The position numbers were made by a program, and so were the translations under genes. From Sulfurimonas sp. (lineage in GTDB: Bacteria > Campylobacterota > Campylobacteria > Campylobacterales > Sulfurimonadaceae), in assembly GCA_030949825.1 (NCBI GenBank), contig JAUZSC010000025.1, forward strand, positions 1-60,429: a stretch of DNA of 60,429 bases, in the 5' to 3' direction. Each line of letters starts with the position of its first letter. Position 1 is the stretch's first letter. The notes under the pieces are model-generated. The model was given only the letters and a program-made list of their open reading frames with translations, searched no databases and was not told the origin of the DNA. Positions 30,560-40,953 of this stretch are shown piece after piece.

Positions 30560-31351
30560 ATGAGATATTTATTTATATTAGTTTTATTGTCAGCTTCTCT
30601 TTTGGCTAAAGTTTATTATGCAAAAGTCGAAGCGTATGAGATTAGAAATATATCTTCAAATGTTTCGGGTTTAGTTCTTTTTATTGACGAAAATATGATT
30701 GGAAAGAAACTAAGTAATTCTTCATATATTAAGATAGATTCTGAGCTGGACAATAAAGAATTAAAATACATAAGTCAAAAATTAGTTTACTTAAAAAACA
30801 CAGTCAAAACAAATAAAAAAGTACTTAAAAATCTTGATGCCTTAGTTCAAAGAAAAACAATTAACTACGATAAAATAAAGTCATTAAAAATTAAATCAGT
30901 TGTAGAAAAAGATAGAGAGTTTTATGATCTTGTGAACAGCGAAAATCAACTTTTAAGTACAATGAAAGAGATAGACAACCTTAATGTACAAATAGCAGAT
31001 TTAAACTTACGCAAAGCACAACTTAAACGCTCTATTATAGATAAAAACCTTAAGGCAAAAGGATATATGCTTTACTCGGTTTTAGTAAGACCTGGTCAAG
31101 TTGTTGGCGTAGCCACAGCACTTGCACAAGTTGCAGATGTATCACGGGCAAAGCTTACAATTTATTTGGATGAAGTTGATGTTGCTAATGTAGAGAAAAA
31201 AGAAGTGTATTTAGATGGAAAACTAAGTAAATATAAAGTGTCTCGAAGTTTAAATATTGCAGATACTAAAAATATATCTAAGTACAGAGCGCAAATTATT
31301 ATAGATGCTCCAAAAGTGTTTTCAAAACTCATAAAAGTGGAATTAAAATAA
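30560..31351 (+). CDS. HlyD-like periplasmic adaptor protein
   Basis: 263 residues with a short signal peptide (MRYLFILVLLSASLLA). A coiled-coil hairpin (about 70-165) sits between two lipoyl-like halves: SSNVSGLVLFIDENMIG and YMLYSVLVRPGQVVGVATAL. This is the layout of membrane fusion proteins joining an inner-membrane pump to TolC. No pump gene is adjacent. The last base is shared with the argD start, and tolC follows argD. Confidence 0.7.
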   Translation: MRYLFILVLLSASLLAKVYYAKVEAYEIRNISSNVSGLVLFIDENMIGKKLSNSSYIKIDSELDNKELKYISQKLVYLKNTVKTNKKVLKNLDALVQRKTINYDKIKSLKIKSVVEKDREFYDLVNSENQLLSTMKEIDNLNVQIADLNLRKAQLKRSIIDKNLKAKGYMLYSVLVRPGQVVGVATALAQVADVSRAKLTIYLDEVDVANVEKKEVYLDGKLSKYKVSRSLNIADTKNISKYRAQIIIDAPKVFSKLIKVELK

Positions 31352-32532
31352 TGAATATAAAAGAATTAGATAAAAAATATGTACTGCCTACTTATGCTCG
31401 TGCAGATGTAGAGTTTGTAAGTGGTGATAATGCACGATTAGTAGATGCTGATGGGAAGAAGTACATAGATTTCACTTCAGGAATCGGCGTGGTGAGTGTA
31501 GGTCATGCTAACAAACGGCTAAATACAGCTATATGTTCGCAAATAGAAAATATAACGCACACTTCTAACCTTTATCATAGTGCGGCTCAGGTAAATGCTG
31601 CTCAAAAATTAGTAGATGCAAGTGCTTTTGATATGCAATGCTTTTTTGGAAACAGTGGAGCAGAAGCAAATGAAGGTGCGATAAAAATTGCAAGAAAATT
31701 TGGTGAGATCAATGGTGAAGTAAAAAAATACAAGATAATTACACTAAGACATTCCTTTCATGGGCGTACGATAACAACAGTAAAAGCAACAGGTCAAGAT
31801 ATAATGCATAATTACTTTGGTCCCTTTCCTGATGGTTTTGTGTATGCAGATGCTATACAAGATATAGAATCTCTTATTGATGATCATACCTGTGCTGTTA
31901 TGATTGAGCTTGTTCAAGGTGAGGGCGGTGTGCAACCTCAAGATAAAAAAGAGGTACAAGTCTTAGCAAAACTTTTAAAATCGCGTGGTGTTTTACTCAT
32001 TGTAGATGAAGTTCAAACCGGTGCATACAGAACAGGTAAGTTCTTAGCGTCACAGGTATATGAGATAGAGCCAGATATCGTAACTCTAGCAAAAGGTATT
32101 GGTGGAGGGGTTCCCGTTGGTGTTGTTATGACATCTTTAAAAGATGTGCTGAGTGCGGGTGACCATGGTTCAACCTTTGGTGGAAATTTTTTAAGTTCTA
32201 TCGCTGTATGTGAAGTTATGGATATTTTAAAAGAATATGAAGACTCTTCTAAGCTCCAAGAAACAACATCTTATTTTAACGAGGCAGTAGCAAAAGTATA
32301 TGCAAGTTTTCCAAGTATGTTTACCCAAAAAGTAGGTATTGGAATGATGTGTGGTTTGCGTGTTAAAGATGCTGAGACATTAAACTCTATACTTTCTAAG
32401 GCGAAAGAAAATGGAGTAATGCTTCTTAAAGCTGGTAAAAATACATTACGATTTTTACCACCATTAACTATAACAAAAGGTGAAATTGATGAAGGTTTTA
32501 ACTCTCTTAACAACGCTCTTAGTTCTCTCTAG
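31351..32532 (+). CDS. argD: Acetylornithine aminotransferase family protein
   Basis: Class III PLP aminotransferase of 393 residues. Motifs: FTSGIGVVSVGHA near the N-terminus, FFGNSGAEANEGAIK for the phosphate site, LIVDEVQTGAYRTG with the PLP Asp, the Schiff-base Lys in LAKGIGGGVPVG, and FGGNFLSS. In arginine synthesis it converts N-acetylglutamate semialdehyde to acetylornithine. It is placed between the HlyD-like and TolC-like genes, and its last 44 bases also encode the TolC signal peptide in another frame. Confidence 0.88.
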   Translation: MNIKELDKKYVLPTYARADVEFVSGDNARLVDADGKKYIDFTSGIGVVSVGHANKRLNTAICSQIENITHTSNLYHSAAQVNAAQKLVDASAFDMQCFFGNSGAEANEGAIKIARKFGEINGEVKKYKIITLRHSFHGRTITTVKATGQDIMHNYFGPFPDGFVYADAIQDIESLIDDHTCAVMIELVQGEGGVQPQDKKEVQVLAKLLKSRGVLLIVDEVQTGAYRTGKFLASQVYEIEPDIVTLAKGIGGGVPVGVVMTSLKDVLSAGDHGSTFGGNFLSSIAVCEVMDILKEYEDSSKLQETTSYFNEAVAKVYASFPSMFTQKVGIGMMCGLRVKDAETLNSILSKAKENGVMLLKAGKNTLRFLPPLTITKGEIDEGFNSLNNALSSL

Positions 32533-33703
32533 TACTACACTAGTAGCGAATGAAAAGGCTAGTTCTTTAAATACATATCTATCAGATAAAAAACAAGAAC
32601 AGTTTAATTTTGATTATGATAAAAATGAAGCAGATGCATCGATTTTAAGAGATTCTTGGATTGCACCTATACTTTTAAACTATAATTACACGAAGAGTAA
32701 TCCTTATACACAGACGCAAGTTTCAGAGTCTGCTGCAATACGAATGGATCAGCCAATTTTTCAAAGTGGTGGCATCTACTATGGAATTAAATTTGCAAAA
32801 TATTCCAAAAAGTATGCTGATTATAGTGTTGATGTTGCAAAAAGAAAACTCATTAAAGACGCTATATCTATACTTATGCAAATTAAACAAAAAGACTTAC
32901 AAATTTCTCGACAAGAATTACAAATACAAAACTCTGAAATAAATCTAAAATTTAAAAAAGAACAGTATTTAAACGGACAACTTGATTCTGGATTTTTAGA
33001 TAATGCGATCATTGAGAGAAACTTTGTAATACAAAATTTATATGATATTGAGACAGCTAAAGAAAGGTTAATTTCAACCTTTAGCGCACTCAGTGATTTA
33101 GATTATAAAATAGCTACTACACCTCATTTAGAACTCTTGGATAAGGAAGAATTTTTAAAGCATAATCTTATTCTAAAAAGAGCAGGCTCTCAAATACAAA
33201 GAGATGAATTTGCTAAAGATGTGACAGTGGCAAAGTACCTTCCACAAGTGAGTTTAACTGCAGGATATAACTGGACAAAGACAGACAGTACAGTTGCTGT
33301 TTTTGGAAGTCCCGAGAGAGACTATTATGACTATGGTTTTCGAGCTAGTATGCCTTTAAATATAAATACATTTAGAGACATCGAATCTTCGAGAATTGAT
33401 TACCTAAAGTCAAAAGTAGTTTCTCAAGATAAAGAGATAGAACTTATAGCTTTGTTTACTCAAGTTATGCATAATCTAAAAAACTTAGAAAAAAAGAAGC
33501 TACTGAGTCTTGAAAATAAAGAGATATATTCAAAACTTTTAGAGGATACAAAAAATCTTTTTAGTGCAGGCTATAAAACACAATACGATGTAGATACCTT
33601 AGAAAACTCAGTTAACATTGCACAGCTAGATGCTAAGATTTACGAGATAGATAAGCAAGTTGAATTGTTAAGTTTATATGAGATGTATGTTAATGTCCAA
33701 TAG
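32489..33703 (+). CDS. TolC-family outer membrane efflux protein
   Basis: About 404 residues. The start at 32489 (MKVLTLLTTLLVLSSTTLVA) gives a clean signal peptide and has AAAGGTGA upstream; an earlier in-frame ATG at 32480 is possible. The mature protein is rich in long amphipathic helices, with typical outer-membrane-efflux features (YLPQVSLTAGYNW; FSAGYKTQYDVDTLENSV). Coupled to the adaptor two genes upstream, it likely forms an export channel. It overlaps argD by 44 bases and the next gene by 11. Confidence 0.8.
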   Translation: MKVLTLLTTLLVLSSTTLVANEKASSLNTYLSDKKQEQFNFDYDKNEADASILRDSWIAPILLNYNYTKSNPYTQTQVSESAAIRMDQPIFQSGGIYYGIKFAKYSKKYADYSVDVAKRKLIKDAISILMQIKQKDLQISRQELQIQNSEINLKFKKEQYLNGQLDSGFLDNAIIERNFVIQNLYDIETAKERLISTFSALSDLDYKIATTPHLELLDKEEFLKHNLILKRAGSQIQRDEFAKDVTVAKYLPQVSLTAGYNWTKTDSTVAVFGSPERDYYDYGFRASMPLNINTFRDIESSRIDYLKSKVVSQDKEIELIALFTQVMHNLKNLEKKKLLSLENKEIYSKLLEDTKNLFSAGYKTQYDVDTLENSVNIAQLDAKIYEIDKQVELLSLYEMYVNVQ

Positions 33704-34692
33704 TTTTAGTAGGTATATGACAGAATGGTTGTACGGTGAAGAGGGTTACTACACAACATATAAAAACATTGGTAAGAGTGGTGATTTTTATACGGCTGTT
33801 AGTACAAGCAAGTTCTTTGGTGGTACGATTGCTAAAGCATATTATCTCGCTTGTAGATGAAGGCTTTTTAAATGAAGATTCTATTATCTGTGAGATTGGT
33901 GCGCATCATGGTTACTTTTTAGCTGATGTAGTAGAGTTCATTTTTACACTTAGACCAAAACTTTTAGATACGCTCTCTTTTGTGATTATAGAAAGATTTG
34001 ATGATTTGCAAGAACAGCAAAGAAACTATTTTAAAGAGTCTTTTGGTGACGAAGTAAGTTTAAAACATTATAAATCATTGACAGAGCTTCAATGTGAAAA
34101 TGCTTTTTTTATTGCAAATGAAATATTTGATGCCTTTCCTTGTGAGCTTTACTTTAAAGGTAAAACAGCACGAGTAGATGGACATGATGTTGAATTTGAT
34201 GTCGATGACAAATGGGTAAAAGAAAAAGCAGAAAAGTACTTCAAAGACAGAGGTGAAATAGCCCTAGGTTATGAAGCATTTGCAAAAGAGATGAGTAAGG
34301 TAGCTAAAAAGTTTGAATTTATTAGTTTTGACTATGGAGAAATGCTTGCCCGACCTGACTTTTCAATAAGAGTGTACGAAAAACATAATGTAATTCCTTT
34401 TTTTGATGAAAACATAAAAAGAGAAGAACTTTTTGCTATGTCAGACATAACTTACGATGTTACCTTTGCGCATGTAAAAGATGCTTATGAAGAAGCAGGC
34501 GTAAAGTTTATAGAACTAAAAGCTCAAATGGTAGCACTTATTGATATGGGAATCTTAGACCTACTCGAGATGCTAAAAGATAATGTAGATGAAAAACTTT
34601 ATAAGCAAGAGCTAGAAAAAGCAAAAATGCTTATTCTTCCAAACTTTTTAGGTGAGAGATTTAAAATGATACGATTTAGACAAGAAAAATAA
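33693..34692 (+). CDS. MidA/NDUFAF7-type SAM-dependent methyltransferase, one frame break
   Basis: The start ATG at 33693 gives MSNSFSRYMTEWLYGEEGYY, then GKSGDFYTAVSTSKFFGGTI, the family N-terminus. The rest follows in another frame: ICEIGAHHGYFLADVVEF (SAM loop) and FFIANEIFDAFPCELYF, ending FLGERFKMIRF. One base must be removed near 33834-33838, where no long run exists. The family (COG1565) methylates protein arginines in its mitochondrial member. About 332 residues. It overlaps tolC. Confidence 0.8.
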
Positions 34693-34696
34693 ATCT

Positions 34697-35782
34697 CTAA
34701 TACATTGCCATTGTTTTAATCAACTCTTCGGGTCTATTTGAGTTTTTAATAGCGTTTTCTTTACTTATAACATTTTTTTTCACAAGCTCTATAAGTTCCT
34801 GCGTTTGTGTGGTCATTTTTGTTTCTTGTTGATTTAGTTGCATTTGAGAATAGATTTGGTGTACTTTATCTTCTCGAATCTGATTTTGAACAGCAGGGTT
34901 TGTTATAAGAATTTCTTGCGTTGCCACTTTTCCACCACCGATTTTTGGAATAAGCGTTTGGGAAACTACAGCAACGAGAGAAGAGGCTAGTTGAGCTCGT
35001 ATTTGAGCCTGTTCTTGTCCATCAAAAACATCGATAATTCGGTTAATAGTACCAGGTGCAGAGTTTGTATGGAGTGTTCCAAAAACCAAGTGACCTGTTT
35101 CGGCTGCTGTAAGGGCTGCTCCAATAGTCTCAGCATCTCGCATTTCTCCAATGAGGATTATGTCAGGATCTTGTCTGAGGGCATATTTTAAAGCTGCAGC
35201 AAATGAAACAGTATTGCTTCCGACATCTCTTTGAGAAAAAAGAGACTTAATGTTTTTATGTACAAACTCAACAGGGTCTTCAACCGTAATAATATGTCGT
35301 CGCTCAGTCAAGTTAATCTCATGAAGCATAGATGCAAGGGTAGTTGACTTACCACTACCAGTAGGACCCGTTACTAAAATAAGCCCTTTTTCTTTTTTGA
35401 TTAGTTCTTTGAAAATAGGAGGATTTCCATACTCATCAAGTGTGGGAATATCAATAGGAATCATACGAAATGCACAAGCAATACCATGAATGGTACGGTA
35501 ATAGTTCGCACGAAAACGACCTATGCCTTTTAACTCAAAAGAGAAGTCAAGTTCATTATGCTCTTCAAAGTCTTTTTTCTGTTTATCTTCTATGAGAGCA
35601 TAAGCCATTTCTTCTATGTCATTTGCTGTTAATGAAGCAAGATTAAGGGGACGAAGTTCTTTGTCTATTCTTATCTGTGGTTCACTTCCAACTACGAGAT
35701 GCAAGTCAGATGAGCCATAAGCAAGAACGCTTTTAAGTAGTTTTTTAATGTCTAATGATTTTGTTGGGGTTTCTTCACTCAT
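34697..35782 (-). CDS. pilT: Twitching motility retraction ATPase PilT
   Basis: 361 residues. GSSDLHLVVGSEPQIRI at the start; Walker A in VTGPTGSGKSTTLASM; Asp box and Walker B in DPDIILIGEMRDAETI; His box in GHLVFGTLHTNSA; and AVQNQIREDK matching the PilT-specific AIRNLIREgK motif. It retracts type IV pili. No other pilus gene is nearby. It overlaps the upstream ArsC-like gene by 4 bases. Confidence 0.92.
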   Translation of the reverse strand: MSEETPTKSLDIKKLLKSVLAYGSSDLHLVVGSEPQIRIDKELRPLNLASLTANDIEEMAYALIEDKQKKDFEEHNELDFSFELKGIGRFRANYYRTIHGIACAFRMIPIDIPTLDEYGNPPIFKELIKKEKGLILVTGPTGSGKSTTLASMLHEINLTERRHIITVEDPVEFVHKNIKSLFSQRDVGSNTVSFAAALKYALRQDPDIILIGEMRDAETIGAALTAAETGHLVFGTLHTNSAPGTINRIIDVFDGQEQAQIRAQLASSLVAVVSQTLIPKIGGGKVATQEILITNPAVQNQIREDKVHQIYSQMQLNQQETKMTTQTQELIELVKKNVISKENAIKNSNRPEELIKTMAMY

Positions 35783-36120
35783 AAAAATACTCCATTATAA
35801 TTTTCTTCATTAAATCCAACGAGTAGATGACCATTAAATTCTACTACAGGACGCTTTATAAGCATATTTTCTTTACATAGCCACGCTTGTTTTTCAGTAT
35901 CATCTGGATTGAGTTCTTTAAGTTTGAGGTTTCTGTAGGTCGTACTTCTTGCATTAAACAATATTTTTATATCTGTTAGAGTAAGCCAAGAAGATATTTT
36001 TTCACAAGGAAGCGCTTTTTCTTTATAGTCAAAAAGATCATAGGCTAAGTCGTGTTCTTTAAAAAACTTAATAGCTTTTTTAACGCTATCGCAATTTTTT
36101 ATACCATAAACATAAATCAT
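35779..36120 (-). CDS. ArsC/Spx-family (YffB-like) reductase
   Basis: 113-residue thioredoxin-fold protein starting MIYVYGIKNCDSVKKAIKFF, with a single Cys in NCDSVKK and the RPVVEFNGHLLVGFNEENY block. The family includes arsenate reductases and Spx regulators; the YffB subgroup has an unclear role. No arsenic resistance genes are near. It lies between gatC and pilT. Confidence 0.8.
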   Translation of the reverse strand: MIYVYGIKNCDSVKKAIKFFKEHDLAYDLFDYKEKALPCEKISSWLTLTDIKILFNARSTTYRNLKLKELNPDDTEKQAWLCKENMLIKRPVVEFNGHLLVGFNEENYNGVFL

Positions 36121-36123
36121 AAC

Positions 36124-36414
36124 TTACTCGATTATTTTTGGAACTATAAAAAAATGGTCTGCATTCTTTGGAGCATTTTTAATAATACTATCATTTACAG
36201 CGGTATCACAAGTCGCTTTGTCTTCTCTAAGGTACGTTGATGTGTCACTCATCGCAAAATTATCGTCAACACCATCGGTATTAAGTTGGCTCAAGTTATC
36301 TACAAAAGTAACCATTTCAGACATTTGATTGATTATCTCTTCTCTTTTATCATCAGCTATTTTTAAATAAGATAGCTTTTCTAATCGTTTTAATAGTGCT
36401 TCATCAACTTGCAT
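36124..36414 (-). CDS. gatC: Glu-tRNA(Gln)/Asp-tRNA(Asn) amidotransferase subunit C
   Basis: 96 residues: LLKRLEKLSYLKIADDKREE, then MSEMVTFVDNLSQLNTDGVD, and the late block STYLREDKATC (usual L-R-x-D). GatC is the small stabilising subunit of the GatCAB enzyme that makes Gln-tRNA in these bacteria. gatA and gatB are not in the window. First gene of a minus-strand gatC-arsC-pilT unit. Confidence 0.88.
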   Translation of the reverse strand: MQVDEALLKRLEKLSYLKIADDKREEIINQMSEMVTFVDNLSQLNTDGVDDNFAMSDTSTYLREDKATCDTAVNDSIIKNAPKNADHFFIVPKIIE

Positions 36415-36536
36415 AAAGTTCCTTGAATTTAGTTATTTAATGATTGTAACAAAAAAAAGATATTAATTTGATGAAACTTTAACAAAATATGCGATAATAT
36501 ATGATTATTAATAATTTAACAATTTAAGGATTTTTT

Positions 36537-37124
36537 TTGAGTATTAAAGATGATATAGAAATGGTAAAAGAAGAACTGACTTCAGAAGAGAAGTTTTTTG
36601 AAAAATCTGTAATAACAGAAAGATTTATTAAAAAATATAAAAATATTATGATTGGAGGGGTTGTTGCTCTTGTAGTTTTAATCGCTGGAAATATTGCATA
36701 CAATATAAACCAAGAATCAACACTTAAAGCTGCAAATGAATCTTTTAATGACTTAATGATAGATGCTAAGAATGAAAAAGCACTTTCAAGACTGCAAACA
36801 TTAAGTCCAAGTCTTTATGATGTATATATTTACTCGGTGGCAATTGCAAACAAAGACATGCAAGCTTTAGAGCAATTAAAATCTTCAAAGTCAGCTATTA
36901 TAAGTGATTTAGCAAGTTATGAATCATCTACTGACGCGGCGAGTTTAGAAGCATATACACTTGTTCAAGGTGCAATATATAAAGATTTAGCACAGGTTCA
37001 AAGTGCGATTAGTTTAATGAACGAAGGTAAAACTGAGAAGGCACATGAAAAATTACTTTTAATTAGTGATAATTCATCATTGAGTCAAGTTGCAAAAGCC
37101 TTGTTACATTATGGGGTGAAATAA
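36537..37124 (+). CDS. Single-pass membrane protein, YfgM/TPR-like
   Basis: 195 residues with TTG start. One transmembrane segment (about 39-60, IMIGGVVALVVLIAGNIAYN) is followed by a helical domain of repeat-like pairs (NEKALSRLQTLSPS; NEGKTEKAHEKLLLIS). This layout resembles YfgM, which sits with the Sec translocon and BamB-like proteins in other bacteria. The next gene is indeed a BamB-like lipoprotein, 3 bases later, which supports the comparison. Confidence 0.55.
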   Translation: MSIKDDIEMVKEELTSEEKFFEKSVITERFIKKYKNIMIGGVVALVVLIAGNIAYNINQESTLKAANESFNDLMIDAKNEKALSRLQTLSPSLYDVYIYSVAIANKDMQALEQLKSSKSAIISDLASYESSTDAASLEAYTLVQGAIYKDLAQVQSAISLMNEGKTEKAHEKLLLISDNSSLSQVAKALLHYGVK

Positions 37125-37127
37125 AAT

Positions 37128-38126
37128 TTGAAAAAGTTATTATTAGTATCATTACTCTCTTTAAGTTTTGTCCTTTTTACTGCATGTAGCTCAAAAAGAG
37201 TGTTTGAACCAGAAGATGTAAAAGACGACTGGGAAAAATATGGAAGTATCGAGGAAACGATAGTTGATGTAACTTCAGATGTAGCTATGTTAGAAAACAG
37301 AAAAGTAATCTCAAAAGACTCTGATATTGATGTTCTTATTGATGAAGATTATAGATTAATTGCTAGTAGTGATGGTTGGATAATTAGCTCAACAATAGAC
37401 GGTAAACTTAGACTTAAGCAGATTGATGCAACTGATATTGTAGAAGAGTTTGAACTTAAAAAGACTGTTGCATCTGCAAGTGTTGATGATGATACTTTGG
37501 CAGTTTTATTTGCTGATAATGAAATGGCTTTGTACTCCATAACAACAAAAGAGTTGCTTTTAAAAGAACAGGGTGGAAATACATTAGCAGTAGATAGTAG
37601 AATAGTCGCTCCATACTTCTTAGATGCAGTGGTTGTATTTCCTACTCTTGATGGAAAGGTCGTTATTATAAGTAGATCAAAAAATAAGAAACTGCGTGCA
37701 AGTATCGTTTCTTCAGAAGATAATTTTAACAATATTATTTACTTTGACATCATAGATAGAAAAATTGTAGCAGCTACTGCAAATCAAATACTTTCTATGT
37801 CTAAAAAAGAAGTAAGAGAGAAGTACGAAATAAGAAATGTTACTTACAATGGATTAAGTATATTTTTAACAACAAAACAGGGTGAAATTGTATCTTTAAC
37901 ACCCGAGTTACAGTTAAATGCAAAGTTGAAATTTCCCTTTGCGCACTTTTTAGGTCTCATAGCGCGTAATGACAAAGTCTATGCCTTAGAAAAAGAAGGC
38001 TATCTTATCGTAGCTCCAAGTGATCTTTCATCGTATGAAATTTATGAAGTAGATGTAGATGAAGGTTTTGTATTTGTAGGTAAAGATAAGTTTTATATAA
38101 ATGATGAGTTTATTTCAGTAGAGTAA
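37128..38126 (+). CDS. BamB-like beta-propeller lipoprotein
   Basis: 332 residues, TTG start. Lipoprotein signal ending VLFTACSS, with Cys21 as the lipidation site. The mature part has repeated propeller-like strands (SDGWIISSTIDGKLRLKQID; FPTLDGKVVIISRSKNKKLR). Together with the YfgM-like gene upstream this recalls the yfgM-bamB pair, so a role in outer membrane protein assembly is plausible but not shown. Confidence 0.6.
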   Translation: MKKLLLVSLLSLSFVLFTACSSKRVFEPEDVKDDWEKYGSIEETIVDVTSDVAMLENRKVISKDSDIDVLIDEDYRLIASSDGWIISSTIDGKLRLKQIDATDIVEEFELKKTVASASVDDDTLAVLFADNEMALYSITTKELLLKEQGGNTLAVDSRIVAPYFLDAVVVFPTLDGKVVIISRSKNKKLRASIVSSEDNFNNIIYFDIIDRKIVAATANQILSMSKKEVREKYEIRNVTYNGLSIFLTTKQGEIVSLTPELQLNAKLKFPFAHFLGLIARNDKVYALEKEGYLIVAPSDLSSYEIYEVDVDEGFVFVGKDKFYINDEFISVE

Positions 38127-38129
38127 ACT

Positions 38130-38948
38130 GTGTCAAATGAACTTGAAGCTTTTTTAGAATATATCAGCGTCACAAGGGCACTGAGTAAAAAAACAGTTTT
38201 GGCATACGCAAGTGATTTAGTTCTTATTGAAAATAGCTTAGACAATTCGCTTCTCGCTCTTGATACAAAAGCTATTGTAAACCTTTTAGCTCAACATAAA
38301 AATAAAAGAACCCTCAACAGAAAACTATCATCTTTAAACGCTTTTTTCGATTTTTGTCATAAAAGTAACTTTTTAGAAAATTACTCTAAAATAAAACTAT
38401 CAAAACTACCTAAACTTCTTCCAAAATTTCTTTCTTATGAAAAAATTAAATCTTCTCTAAATCTTATAGATACAAGCACATGGATAGGTAAGAGAGATTA
38501 TGCACTCATCCTTTTCTTGTATGCTTCTGGGACTAGAATTACAGAATGTTTAGAACTCTCTCATGGAGATATTGATACTGAATGGCTTCATATACGGCAT
38601 GCAAAGGGTGAAAAAGAAAGGATTGTTCCTCTAGCAAAGCAGGCTAAATTTGCGATACAAGAATATCTTGATACATTGGCATATGAAAAAGATTTTATTT
38701 GGGTGAATTATAAAGGTGATAAACTCAGTAGAATCTCAGCGTATAAAATTACGAAAAAGTATTTAGGAGTTTCACCTCATGTCCTTAGACATTCTTACGC
38801 TACAGCACTTATCTCGGGTGGAGCAGATTTACGAGTTGTGCAAGAACTTTTAGGGCATGCTTCTTTACTCTCAACGCAAATATATACACATATACAAAAA
38901 CAAGACTTAAAAGATACGCTTGATGTGTGTCATCCATTAAATTCTTAG
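38130..38948 (+). CDS. Tyrosine recombinase (Xer type)
   Basis: 272 residues, GTG start. Core-binding N-terminal SAM-like domain (1-90), then the catalytic domain with Arg in ASGTRITECLEL, Lys in HAKGEKERIVPL, His-x-x-Arg in HVLRHSYATAL, His in LLGHASLLSTQ and Tyr in TQIYTH. All catalytic residues are present. It probably resolves chromosome dimers; Campylobacterota usually use a single Xer. No element ends are close, so a mobile integrase is less likely. Confidence 0.85.
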   Translation: MSNELEAFLEYISVTRALSKKTVLAYASDLVLIENSLDNSLLALDTKAIVNLLAQHKNKRTLNRKLSSLNAFFDFCHKSNFLENYSKIKLSKLPKLLPKFLSYEKIKSSLNLIDTSTWIGKRDYALILFLYASGTRITECLELSHGDIDTEWLHIRHAKGEKERIVPLAKQAKFAIQEYLDTLAYEKDFIWVNYKGDKLSRISAYKITKKYLGVSPHVLRHSYATALISGGADLRVVQELLGHASLLSTQIYTHIQKQDLKDTLDVCHPLNS

Positions 38949-38976
38949 CTAAGTTTTATAAAGGTACAATCTGTCT

Positions 38977-40953
38977 ATGAATAATTTATCAGATATATTA
39001 AAATATACTAAGAACATGACACTTCTTTATGTTGAAGATAATCAAGAGATAAGAGAATCGAGTCTTCTTATCTTTAAAGACCTCTTTAATGATGTAGTTA
39101 TTGGGGTTGATGGTGAAGATGGGATTAATAAATTTTATGAAAAGAAAATAGATATTGTTATTACAGATATAAGAATGCCAAAACTTAATGGTTTAGAGAT
39201 GGCAAGAAAAATAATTAAATTTGATGATACTCTTCCAATTATTATAAACTCTGCACATACTGAAACGGAGTATTTTACACAAGCTATAGAATTAAATGTT
39301 GCTGGATATTTGTTAAAACCATTTAGTATAGATAATTTTTTAAAAACAATGATTACAATTGTTGAAAAAATAAAATTTGAACAAGAATATAATAACAATA
39401 TTACTCTCTTAGAACAGTACCAAGATTTAATGGATACCAATACGGCTGTTTCAAAAACAGATTTAAAAGGAATCATAACTTATGTAAACAATAAGTTTTG
39501 TCAGCTTAGCGGCTATTCAAAAGAAGAGTTAATAGGATCGAACCATAATATAGTCAGACACAAAGATACTTCAGCATCTGAGTATGCCGAGCTTTGGCAG
39601 TGTATAAAAAATGAAAAAATGCAGTGGAATGGAATACTTAAAAACTGTACTAAAGATAAAAAAATATATTATGCAGATATAAGCATCAAACCTATTTTAG
39701 ATAGTGATGGAAATATTTTAGAGTATATCTCTTTAAAAAAAGATATTACATTGATAATGAGTCCTACGAAGCAACTTTATGATTTTGTGCAAAGCTCTGA
39801 AGAAGCGGTGCTTATTCTTATGAAAACAGATGGTTTTTCTGACATAGAAAAATTTTACGGATACTCAATTGCTCAAGATATAAATATTAATTTTGCAAAT
39901 ACTATTTCTAGGTGGATGCCAAAGTATTTAAACTTTGAGAAATTTTTAGCACTTGGAAATGGTGAGTATGCTTTTGTGCAGGATTTTAAAAAAAATTCTG
40001 ATGATTTTATACAAAGTTTAGAAGAAGAGTTGATTTCATTACAATATGCAGTAAATAATTTAAAAATAGATGTTGGCGAAATAGAGTATGATATTTCAGT
40101 GATTATTAGCATCTCAAGTGGTTCGGAGTGTATTGAGAATGTCCATTATGGGATTAAGTTTTTAGAAGATTCAAAACAAGATTTTATTATTGCAAATAAT
40201 TTTGCAGAAAAAGAACAAGATAAAGCAGAAAATAATTTAAAAGTCCTTAAAAAAGTCAAAGAAGCACTTGAAGAATCTAATATAATCTCTTATTTTCAGC
40301 CTATTGTATGCAACAAAACACAAGAAATTGTAAAGTATGAGTCACTTGTTCGTTTAATAGATGAAGAGGGTAAAGTGATTTCCCCTTATTTTTTTCCTAG
40401 ACATTGCAAAAAAAGGAAAATACTATGCCAGCATTACAAATATAGTTTTAGAAAATTCCTTCAAAGCACTTTTTATAACAGATAAAGATATAAGTATAAA
40501 TATTTCAGCGCTAGATATCGAAAAACCTTCAACAAAAGAAAAAATATTTCAACTTCTTGACACACATAAAGACTTGGCGTATCGAGTAGTTTTTGAACTT
40601 TTAGAAGATGAAGATGTTCGAGATATAGATGAAATTACTAACTTTATTACTGAAGTTAAAGCATTTGGCGTTACAATTGCTATAGATGACTTTGGAGCAG
40701 GCTACTCAAACTTTGAGCGACTCTTAAAGTACCAGCCTGATATTTTAAAGATTGATGGGAGCTTGATTCGCCATATTGAAACAGATTCGTATTCACTCTC
40801 TGTTGTAAAAACTATTGTCGCATTTGCAAAAGAGCAAAGATTGAAATGGTTGCCGAATATATTGAAAATGAAAATATTTTTAATATATTAAAAGATTTAG
40901 GTGTAGAATATTCTCAAGGCTATTATTTTGGAAAGCCGGATATTTTGAAGTGA
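38977..40953 (+). CDS. REC-PAS-degenerate GGDEF-EAL signalling protein (two frame breaks)
   Basis: N-terminal receiver domain (1-120; Asp in IDIVITDIRMP, Lys in GYLLKPF), PAS domain (about 145-260), and a GGDEF-like domain in which the signature is changed to GNGEY, so no cyclase activity is expected. The EAL domain follows in other frames: FQPIVCNKTQE, ESLVRL, FELLEDED, AIDDFGAGYSNF, LKIDGS, AEYIENE and SQGYYFGKP, a near-complete phosphodiesterase set. The first break is the T7 run 40389-40395 (six expected); the second, near 40847, needs one extra A. It likely hydrolyses cyclic di-GMP under control of phosphorylation. Confidence 0.8.

Noticed and set aside
38130..38948. Xer-like gene as integrase of a mobile island
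   Set aside because: It lies in a housekeeping-like context without direct repeats, a tRNA end or cargo genes, and has the size and motifs of a cellular Xer protein.
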